41,143 bases of DNA from Caballeronia turbans (GTDB taxonomy: Bacteria; Pseudomonadota; Gammaproteobacteria; Burkholderiales; Burkholderiaceae): the NCBI GenBank assembly GCA_001544655.2, contig FCOD02000043.1:1-41143 (forward strand). Direction: 5' to 3'. The number at the start of each line of letters is the position of its first letter. Position 1 is the first letter of the stretch. Below the pieces are notes generated by a model that saw only the letters and a program-made list of their open reading frames with translations, did not search any database and was not told the origin of the DNA. Shown here piece by piece: positions 34,693-41,143 of this stretch. The position numbers and the translations under genes are program-made.

Positions 34693-35457
34693 ATGACCTA
34701 CACGTTCGATTTCAGCGACTTCGGCCTCTACGTGGACGTGCTCGCGCATGGTGTCGCGGTCACGCTCGGCCTCACCGCCGTATCGACGCTCCTGGGCGGT
34801 CTGGTCGGCATCGGCGGAGCGTGCATCGCCGTGACGGGGTCGAAGCCGGTTCGTGCCGTGGTGGCCGCGTATGTCGAGCTCATTCGCAATACGCCCTTTC
34901 TCGTGCAGCTGTTCTTCGTGTTCTTCGGGCTGCCGAGCCTCGGCGTGCACATCGGCGAAATCGAAGCCGCCGTGCTCGCGATGACCGTGAACCTCGGTGC
35001 GTATGCGACGGAAATCGTCCGGGCGGGCATCGACTCGATTCCGCGCGGACAGGTCCAGGCCGCGATGGCGCTCGGCTTGCGGGGCCCGCATGTCTTTCGC
35101 CACGTCGTGTTGCCGCAGGCGCTCGCCAACGTATTTCCGGCGTTGCTCGGCGAGGTGCTGATCGTGATGCTCGGCTCCGCGGTGGTATCGCAGATCTCAG
35201 TGCCGGACCTGACCCATGCCGCCAGTTTCATTCAGTCGCGCAACTTCCGTTCGTTCGAATGCTACGTGATCGTTACCGCGATCTATCTGCTGCTGTCGAT
35301 CGTGTTGCGCCTGCTCATCAACCGGCTCGGCAAGCGGCTGTTCGCGGGACGCGCCGCCCGTGGCGTCACGATTGCGCCTCGACGCGGGGTGCGCGGGCTG
35401 TTTTCCGTACGTGCAGCCGTGGCCGGTCGCGGCCTTCCGAAGGAGCGTTCACGATGA
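34693..35457 (+). CDS. Amino acid ABC transporter permease 1
   Basis: The 254-residue HisM/GlnP-type permease has the motif VELIRNTPFLVQLFFVFFGL and the EAA-type loop VQAAMALGLRGPHVFRHVVL followed by PQALAN. The last 40 residues are basic and not hydrophobic, longer than usual. The gene follows the binding protein by 43 bp and overlaps the next permease start (ATGA). Confidence 0.92.
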   Translation: MTYTFDFSDFGLYVDVLAHGVAVTLGLTAVSTLLGGLVGIGGACIAVTGSKPVRAVVAAYVELIRNTPFLVQLFFVFFGLPSLGVHIGEIEAAVLAMTVNLGAYATEIVRAGIDSIPRGQVQAAMALGLRGPHVFRHVVLPQALANVFPALLGEVLIVMLGSAVVSQISVPDLTHAASFIQSRNFRSFECYVIVTAIYLLLSIVLRLLINRLGKRLFAGRAARGVTIAPRRGVRGLFSVRAAVAGRGLPKERSR

Positions 35458-36110
35458 TCGAGTTCACGCTATGGGATATCGCGCGCAACCTGATGCTCGC
35501 CGCGCGCTGGACGCTGTTGCTTTCGTTGATCGCGTTCGTCGGCGGCGGCCTGACAGGGCTGCTGTTGCTCGCCATGCGCGTGTCGCCGTTGCCGTGGCTG
35601 CGCAGGTTCGTGGTGCTGTATGTCGAAGTGTTCCAGGGCACGCCGCTCCTGATGCAGCTCTTCCTCGGCTTCTTCGGCTTGCCGATGCTGGGCGTGGAGG
35701 TGTCGCCGTGGGCCGCGGCGACGGTCACGCTCACGCTCTATACGGGCGCCTATCTCTCCGACATCTGGCGAGGCTGTGTCGAGGCGGTGCCGAGCGGTCA
35801 ATGGAGCGCGGCGGCGAGCCTCGGCATGACATGGACGCAGCAGTTGCGTTATGTCGTCTGGCCGCAGGCATGGAAGATCGCCGTGCCGCCCACCGTCGGC
35901 TTTCTCGTGCAGGTCGTGAAGAGCACCGCGCTCACGTCGATCATCGGGCTCACGGAACTGACCAAGACCGGGACCATGATCACGAACGCGGTGTTTCGCC
36001 CTTTCCCGATCTACGCCCTCGTCGCGTTGCTGTACTTCGCGATGTGCTTTCCGCTGACCTGGTATGCGCGCGCGCTCGAACGCCGGTATCGGGTCGGCAG
36101 GCATCGCTGA
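35454..36110 (+). CDS. Amino acid ABC transporter permease 2
   Basis: The 218-residue HisQ/GlnP-type permease carries VEVFQGTPLLMQLFLGFFGL and the loop WSAAASLGMTWTQQLRYVVW followed by PQAWKI. It begins inside the stop of permease 1 (ATGA) with GGAG upstream (AAGGAGCG). The two permeases should form a heterodimer in the inner membrane. Confidence 0.92.
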   Translation: MIEFTLWDIARNLMLAARWTLLLSLIAFVGGGLTGLLLLAMRVSPLPWLRRFVVLYVEVFQGTPLLMQLFLGFFGLPMLGVEVSPWAAATVTLTLYTGAYLSDIWRGCVEAVPSGQWSAAASLGMTWTQQLRYVVWPQAWKIAVPPTVGFLVQVVKSTALTSIIGLTELTKTGTMITNAVFRPFPIYALVALLYFAMCFPLTWYARALERRYRVGRHR

Positions 36111-36153
36111 AGTTCGACTCGGTGTCCAACGTCCTTTCAAAACGGGTTTGCGC

Positions 36154-36879
36154 ATGATTTCCATCGGTAACGTCTCGAAGTGGTACGGCCAGTTTCAGGT
36201 TCTGACCGATTGCACCACCACGGTCAGTAAAGGCGAAGTGGTCGTGGTCTGCGGGCCGTCCGGGTCCGGCAAATCGACCCTCATCAAGACGGTCAACGGA
36301 CTTGAGCCGTTCCAGCGCGGGAGCATCACGATCAACGGCGAGGCCGTCCACGACAAGCGGACCAATCTGTCGAAACTGCGCTCGAAGGTCGGGATGGTAT
36401 TTCAGCATTTCGAGCTGTTTCCGCATATGTCGATCACGGAAAACCTCACGCTCGCGCAGACGAAAGTGCTGGGGCGCTCGAAAGACGAAGCATCCGACAA
36501 GGCGCTGCGCCTGCTCCAGCGAGTTGGCTTGCGCGCGCACGCGGACAAATATCCCGCACAGCTTTCCGGCGGCCAGCAGCAACGCGTGGCGATCGCGCGA
36601 GCGTTGTCGATGGACCCGGTCGCGATGCTGTTCGACGAACCGACTTCCGCGCTCGATCCGGAGATGATCAACGAGGTGCTGGATGTGATGGTCGAGCTGG
36701 CCCAGGAAGGCATGACGATGATGTGCGTCACGCACGAAATGGGCTTCGCCAGAAAGGTCGCGCACCGGGTCATCTTCATGGATCACGGGCGCATCGTCGA
36801 AGACGACGACAAGGATGCGTTCTTTGCCCATCCGAGGTCCGACCGCGCGAGGGAATTCCTGGCCAAGATACTCCACTAA
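36154..36879 (+). CDS. Amino acid ABC transporter ATPase (GlnQ/HisP-like)
   Basis: The 241-residue ATPase has Walker A GPSGSGKSTLI, Q-loop MVFQHFELFPH, signature LSGGQQQRVAIARA, Walker B AMLFDEPTSALDPE and VTHEMGFA with the switch His. Its size and the FAHPRSDRAREFL C-terminus are typical of polar amino acid importers. It completes the second importer and is followed by a LysR regulator on the same strand. Confidence 0.94.
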   Translation: MISIGNVSKWYGQFQVLTDCTTTVSKGEVVVVCGPSGSGKSTLIKTVNGLEPFQRGSITINGEAVHDKRTNLSKLRSKVGMVFQHFELFPHMSITENLTLAQTKVLGRSKDEASDKALRLLQRVGLRAHADKYPAQLSGGQQQRVAIARALSMDPVAMLFDEPTSALDPEMINEVLDVMVELAQEGMTMMCVTHEMGFARKVAHRVIFMDHGRIVEDDDKDAFFAHPRSDRAREFLAKILH

Positions 36880-36954
36880 CAGCGCCGTCACGTCGCGTCG
36901 GACTTGCTACTATAGTTCCGAGTGACAAGCTTTCCATGACCGGAGACACGCCCC

Positions 36955-37845
36955 ATGCGACGACTTCCTCCGCTCAATGCATTACAGATCTTCGAGACGG
37001 TCGCGCGTCACCGCAGTTTCACGCGTGCGGCTGAACATCTGTGTCTCACGCAAGGGGCGATCAGCAGGCAGATTCTTGCGCTCGAGGAGTATTTCGGATT
37101 TCCTCTGTTCGTACGGGGCGCAAGGGGACTGACATTGACCGCTGAAGGCGACGTGCTGCTGCCCGTCGTCAGAGAGGGGTTCGCGCGTATCGAGGAAGTA
37201 TCGCTGCGTCTCACGCGCCAGCGCACCGATCTCGCGCTGAAAGTGCCGACCTGCGTGATGCGCTGGATGCTGCCGAGGATCATGCGTTTTCAGGGCGAGC
37301 ATCCCGAACTGCAGCTGCAGATCACGACGACCTGGCAGCACGACGTCGACTTCCAGGTGGAATCTTTCGATGCGGCGATTATCTATGGTTCGTCACCCGG
37401 TGCGGACGTGCACGCCGTGCCGCTCTTCGACGAGCAGCTTACGCCCGTGTGTTCACCGGATCTGCTTAGCGAAAGGCCGCTCGCCGCCGCAGCGGATCTT
37501 GCGCATCATGCGCTGCTGCATCCGACGCGAGATCACCGCGACTGGAAGCTATGGCTCGACCGCGCGGGTGCGAACGAGATCGACGCGACGCTCGGCCCGA
37601 CGTTCGAAACGCTCGATCTGGCGACGAATGCCGCCATGCAGGGCTTCGGGGTCGCGATCAGCGACCGCACGCTAGTCAGCGAAGACGTGGCGGCGCGGCG
37701 GCTCGTCATGCCGTTCGACACCGTCCTCGAAACGGGGTCACGCTACTACTTCGTCTATCCGGATTGCGTCGCGAATCAGCCGAAGGTCAAGCTCTTCAGT
37801 GACTGGATCACGCGCAACCGGGATGCTGTTTCGGCTGTCGGATAG
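36955..37845 (+). CDS. LysR-family regulator, GcvA-like
   Basis: The 296-residue protein starts RRLPPLNALQIFETVARHRS, a hallmark of the GcvA branch, with the helix-turn-helix FTRAAEHLCLTQGAISRQIL (about residues 21-40) and the wing FGFPLFVRGARGLTLT. The effector domain starts near LALKVPTCVMRWMLPRI. GcvA-like proteins next to amino acid genes usually regulate them; control of the ABC importers just upstream is plausible. It lies 75 bp after the ATPase gene. Confidence 0.93.
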   Translation: MRRLPPLNALQIFETVARHRSFTRAAEHLCLTQGAISRQILALEEYFGFPLFVRGARGLTLTAEGDVLLPVVREGFARIEEVSLRLTRQRTDLALKVPTCVMRWMLPRIMRFQGEHPELQLQITTTWQHDVDFQVESFDAAIIYGSSPGADVHAVPLFDEQLTPVCSPDLLSERPLAAAADLAHHALLHPTRDHRDWKLWLDRAGANEIDATLGPTFETLDLATNAAMQGFGVAISDRTLVSEDVAARRLVMPFDTVLETGSRYYFVYPDCVANQPKVKLFSDWITRNRDAVSAVG

Positions 37846-37868
37846 CTTCTGGCGTTTAATAACTTTCG

Positions 37869-39149
37869 CTATTGCGCCATCGAGTGCATCGCTTCCCGAT
37901 AGCCTTGTGCGCTAGCTGCGATATGAAGCTGTTGCTTTGCGAGAAGAATCGCATCGGCGACTTCACGGAACGCACCTTGCCCGCCCGCGCTATTCAACAC
38001 GATGTCGGCGGCTTGCCGGATATAGGCAGGCGCGTCCTGAACCGCGAAGGAGACGCCACAAGCCTGGAAGCCCGGGAGGTCGATGCTGTCGTCGCCGATG
38101 AAAGCGACTTCCGCGGGCTTCAGGTCGAAATCGCGGAACAGGTCCTGACACGCGCAGGCTTTATCCTTGACGCCCAGGCGAAACAGCTCGATGCGCAAGT
38201 CCGCGAGCCGGGAACGGAGCGCGGCGGAATCCCGCCCGGAGACAACGGCCACCGCAATGCCCTTCTCCTGCAGCATACGGATACCGAGGCCATCGCGAAC
38301 ATGAAAGCGCTTGATCGCCTCTCCGTCCGGTCCGTAATACAGGCCTCCGTCGGTGAGCACGCCGTCCACATCGGTGATGACCATGCGGATTGCCGCAAGC
38401 GGCGGCGACTCGATATCGGGTTCACCCGTCATCAGTCGGCGAACGCGATCGAGGTCCGCCTGCGTATCGACGCTCGGCCCCACGCTGTCGATCCGAATTG
38501 CCCGAATGCGCAGTCCAGCGTGAAGCAGACGCAATTGTTCGAGCTTCTCCGCGCGCTCGATCATTGGCATCGGAAGCATGCCGTAGCGTGCCAATGCGGC
38601 GGCCCGGTACGCATAAATCCCCACGTGCTTCAAGTACTGCGCCTGCTCGCCGTCGCGCGGATAAGGAATGAGTGAGCGGCTGAAATAAAGCGCATCGCCG
38701 TTGTCGGCGCACACGACTTTTACCGAGTTCGGATCGCGCGCCTCTTCGGCGTCGATCGCGTGGCACAGCGTGCCGACTTGCACGTCGGGGTTCGCCGTCG
38801 TCTCTGCGACAAGCGCTTCGATATGGGCGGGTTGCAGAAGCGGTTCATCGCCCTGCACGTTGATGTAAATGTCGGCCGGCAACCTGGACATGACTTCGCA
38901 CAAGCGGTCCGTCCCCGACTCGTGCGCGGCAGACGTAAGCATGGCTTTGCCGCCGAAGGCTTCAACGACTTGCTGCACGCGCGTGTCATCCGTCGCGACG
39001 ACGACGGCCTGCACGCCGCGCACCATCGACGCGCGCTCGACGACGTGCTGAATCATCGGCTTGCCGGCGATATCGGCGAGAGGCTTGCCAGGCAAACGTG
39101 TCGACCCGAAACGCGCGGGTATGACGATGACGACCTTGGGTTGGATCAT
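37869..39149 (-). CDS. KdsB-KdsC fusion: CMP-KDO synthetase + KDO-8-P phosphatase
   Basis: The 426-residue protein joins two enzymes of KDO metabolism. Residues 1 to about 245 are 3-deoxy-manno-octulosonate cytidylyltransferase (KdsB): [55 protein letters not shown] and [10 protein letters not shown]. After a short linker ([11 protein letters not shown]), residues from about 255 form a HAD phosphatase of the KdsC type: [35 protein letters not shown] and [12 protein letters not shown]. KdsB loads KDO onto CMP and KdsC dephosphorylates KDO-8-P; normally these are separate genes. The start overlaps the upstream guanylyltransferase stop (ATGA). It belongs to a capsule or LPS locus. Confidence 0.92.
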   Translation of the reverse strand: MIQPKVVIVIPARFGSTRLPGKPLADIAGKPMIQHVVERASMVRGVQAVVVATDDTRVQQVVEAFGGKAMLTSAAHESGTDRLCEVMSRLPADIYINVQGDEPLLQPAHIEALVAETTANPDVQVGTLCHAIDAEEARDPNSVKVVCADNGDALYFSRSLIPYPRDGEQAQYLKHVGIYAYRAAALARYGMLPMPMIERAEKLEQLRLLHAGLRIRAIRIDSVGPSVDTQADLDRVRRLMTGEPDIESPPLAAIRMVITDVDGVLTDGGLYYGPDGEAIKRFHVRDGLGIRMLQEKGIAVAVVSGRDSAALRSRLADLRIELFRLGVKDKACACQDLFRDFDLKPAEVAFIGDDSIDLPGFQACGVSFAVQDAPAYIRQAADIVLNSAGGQGAFREVADAILLAKQQLHIAASAQGYREAMHSMAQ

Positions 39150-40228
39150 TTGGAAAGGTGGATCGTTGGATTGCGCCGGACCGCTGATGGAGCGTCGCGA
39201 CGCCGGCTCCGCCGCCCCTTGCTGCCCGGGAACGTGCGGCGAATTGCCGGGAATACGCTCCAGGCGCGGCCGTACCGGTCTTCGAAGCGTACGATGTCAT
39301 CCTCGCCGAGATAGGCGCCGGATTGCACTTCGATGAGTTCGAGCGGGATCTTGCCCGGGTTCTCGAGCGCATGGACACATCCGATCGGAATGTAGGTCGA
39401 TTCGTTCTCGGTCAGGACGTAGGTTTTGTCGTCGTTGGTGACGCGCGCTGTGCCGCTCACGACGATCCAGTGCTCGGCCCGATGATGATGCAGCTGCACG
39501 GACAGCTTCGCGCCGGGTCTCACGGTGATGCGCTTCACCTGATAACGCGTCCCTGCATCGATGCTGTCGTAGCTTCCCCACGGACGGTAGATTTCCCGAT
39601 GGTTGTGATACTCGTTGCGCCCGTTTTCCTTGATGCGCGCAACGATTTCCTTGACGCGCTGGACTTCGCCTTTGCCCGCGACCAGAACGGCATCCTTGGT
39701 TTCGACAACGACGAGATCCTTCACGCCGACCATCGCGACGAGCCGGTTGGACGACCAGGCATAGGACTCGGTGACATCGTCCACGACGACATCGCCGCGC
39801 GTGACGTTTCCCGACGCGTCGCGCGAGCCGCTGTCCCACAGCGCGGACCAGGTGCCGAGATCGCTCCACCCGCAATCCATCGGAACGACCGCGGCGGCAT
39901 CGGTCTTTTCCATGAGCGCGTAGTCGATCGAATCCGACGGACAGTTCGCGAATGCCTGTTCGTCGATGCGAACGAAGCTCGCGTCATACTTCTTGCCGGC
40001 CATTGCAGCGCGGCACGCATGCACGATTTCGGGCGCGAAACGTTCGAGTTCTTCCAGGTAACGGCGCGCCCGAAACATGAACATGCCGCTGTTCCACAGA
40101 AAGCGCCCGCTTGCGACATAGCGCTCCGCGGTCGCCGCGTCAGGCTTCTCGACGAAACGCTCGACGGCGAATCCGCCCGGCGCGTCGAGCGCCTTGCCCG
40201 ACTCGATATAACCGTATCCGGTCTCGGG
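39146..40228 (-). pseudogene. Mannose-1-phosphate guanylyltransferase/PMI, 5' truncated by IS
   Basis: The frame encodes about 360 residues of a ManC/AlgA/CpsB-type bifunctional enzyme: [11 protein letters not shown] at the break, then [49 protein letters not shown] and the cupin-like isomerase part [49 protein letters not shown]. The first 120 or so residues, including the nucleotide-binding GGxGTRL motif, are cut off at the IS6 end. After the usual end DRYGRA, a basic tail of about 36 residues continues. The enzyme makes GDP-mannose; this copy should be inactive. Its stop overlaps the KdsB-KdsC start. Confidence 0.88.
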
Positions 40229-41066
40229 GGTTCTGTCGCATTAACGCGGTCAAGTAGAATCGGTCGAACCACAACGCTTGACGAACATGATGGCAAAGAC
40301 GAAGACGCCACGCAAGACGCTGCCCACCGGCATTGGCAAGGTACTGAAGCGACTGCACTATCCGCTGGATGTGATCCTGCTATGCGTGCGCTGGTACGTG
40401 GCGTACTCGCTGAGTCTGCGCAACCTCGAAGAAATGATGGCCGAGCGGGGTATCGAGGTCGATCATTCCAGCGTGCATCGCTGGGTCATCAAGCTGTTGC
40501 CGGTGTTTGAAAAGGCATTTCGCCGTCGGAAACGCCCGGTGGGCAGGAGCTGGCGCGTCGACGAGACCTACGTCAAGATCAAGGGCCAATGGAAATTTCT
40601 CTATCGCGCCGTCGACAAGGAAGGTAACACGGTCGACTTTCTGCTGCGCGCCCATCGTGACAAGGCCACAGCCCGGCGTTACTTCGAAAAAGCAATTGAT
40701 CAGAACGGCGAGCCCGAAACGATCACGGTGGACAAGAGCGGCGCTAATCTGGCCGCGCTTGAAGCGCTCAACGCTGAGCGGCCAACGCCAATCAAGATCC
40801 GGCAAAACAAATACCTGAACAATATCGTCGAGCAGGACCACCGCGCCGTCAAGCGCATCATCAAACCGATGATGGGATTCAAGGATTTCCACTGTGCGCG
40901 CGTCATCCTGTCGGGCATCGAGATCGTGCACATGATCCGCAAGGGGCAGATGTGTAACGATGGCGTCGTATCGACTGCTGCCGACCAATTCTATTCTCTC
41001 GCCATGTGAGCAGTCCTCTTCATTGCAGGGAGTTTCTCACACCATCTTCCTTAACGCGACACAACC
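40229..41066 (+). mobile_element. IS6-family insertion sequence
   Basis: The element of about 838 bp has imperfect terminal inverted repeats: GGTTCTGTCGCATTAACG at the left and, as reverse complement of the right end, GGTTGTGTCGCGTTAAGG. One transposase gene fills it. The 8 bases on each side (GTCTCGGG and AGATTTGG) do not match, so there is no target duplication. This suggests recombination between copies or a deletion next to the element. Confidence 0.88.
40287..41009 (+). CDS. IS6-family transposase
   Basis: The 240-residue transposase starts at ATG 40287; a TTG three codons earlier is also in frame. It has the DDE residues in the IS6 arrangement: Asp92 in WRVDETYVK, Asp149 in ITVDKSGAN and Glu182 in NNIVEQDHRAVKR, with a spacing of about 33. 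The HTH-like beginning SLSLRNLEEMMAERGIEVDH fits as well. It appears complete and probably active. Confidence 0.93.
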   Translation: MMAKTKTPRKTLPTGIGKVLKRLHYPLDVILLCVRWYVAYSLSLRNLEEMMAERGIEVDHSSVHRWVIKLLPVFEKAFRRRKRPVGRSWRVDETYVKIKGQWKFLYRAVDKEGNTVDFLLRAHRDKATARRYFEKAIDQNGEPETITVDKSGANLAALEALNAERPTPIKIRQNKYLNNIVEQDHRAVKRIIKPMMGFKDFHCARVILSGIEIVHMIRKGQMCNDGVVSTAADQFYSLAM

Positions 41067-41142
41067 AGATTTGGCCATCGGGCGCCGCGCGCATTCGCAC
41101 TTCAATCTCGCCGAGCTTCTGCACTTGCGCCTTGAGACTCTC
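41020..41142 (-). CDS. Unknown protein, 3' end fused into IS right end
   Basis: A leftward frame enters from the right edge with ESLKAQVQKLGEIEVRMRAA, then PDGQIW, and reads through the IS6 inverted repeat to stop at 41020. The first 25 residues have coiled-coil character (heptad-like L, V, L, I). The natural C-terminus was probably lost by the IS6 junction. I do not recognise the family. Confidence 0.35.
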   Translation of the reverse strand, partial: ESLKAQVQKLGEIEVRMRAAPDGQIWLCRVKEDGVRNSLQ

Positions 41143-41143
41143 G

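Noticed and set aside
39323-40510. Rightward frame of 395 residues across the IS6 left end
   Set aside because: It is antisense to the guanylyltransferase and runs into the transposase in the wrong frame.

Overview
The window looks like a piece of a Burkholderiaceae genome, most likely Paraburkholderia or Caballeronia. The reasons are the high G+C, a small DUF4148 secreted protein, an ISNCY-type transposase remnant, an IS6-family element, and many LysR/GntR-controlled catabolic and ABC transport genes. This is judged from protein character alone; no database search was possible. No rRNA, tRNA or CRISPR array was recognised.

Positions 1-15.8 kb form an accessory catabolic region with visibly less G+C-biased codon use than the rest. 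It holds an SDR/amidohydrolase operon, a Tat-exported serine hydrolase, an NmrA-type reductase, an aldo/keto reductase and a LysR regulator. Next to these is a hydroxy-acid or sugar-acid gene set: a 3-hydroxyisobutyrate-dehydrogenase-like enzyme, a D-2-hydroxyacid dehydrogenase, an enolase-superfamily enzyme, a cupin, an FCD-type GntR regulator, an iron-type alcohol dehydrogenase and an ACS-family MFS transporter. Six copies of a CTGGTnnnACCAG palindrome (one with a mismatch) lie in the promoter regions of exactly these units, including the gntR gene. They define a self-contained local regulon, which is the strongest new observation here.

Positions 15.8-23.2 kb are a scarred zone. It contains an ISNCY transposase with its catalytic core deleted, a fragment of an LssY_C-type protein, a TIGR03118-type gene broken by two compensating homopolymer indels, a truncated second copy of the same kind, and an aroE-like shikimate/quinate dehydrogenase lacking its 5' end and frameshifted. 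Embedded in it are an intact small secreted SUEL-lectin-like protein and an operon for cupredoxin, DUF4142, cupredoxin and ECF sigma factor.

Positions 23.2-37.9 kb are typical high-G+C catabolism and transport: an MHS-type MFS transporter, an isochorismatase-fold protein that has lost its catalytic residues, pseudouridine-5'-phosphate glycosidase, and an AruI-like 2-ketoarginine decarboxylase coupled to an aldehyde dehydrogenase (KauB-like). These are followed by two complete ABC importers, one of the polyamine type and one of the polar amino acid type, and a GcvA-like LysR regulator. Together they suggest uptake and transaminase-route breakdown of arginine or related guanidino/amine compounds.

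Positions 37.9-41.1 kb are the end of a surface polysaccharide locus: an unusual KdsB-KdsC fusion (CMP-KDO synthetase plus KDO-8-P phosphatase), and a mannose-1-phosphate guanylyltransferase whose N-terminal part is cut off by an IS6 element. The element has no matching target duplication, so the DNA on its far side probably comes from elsewhere.
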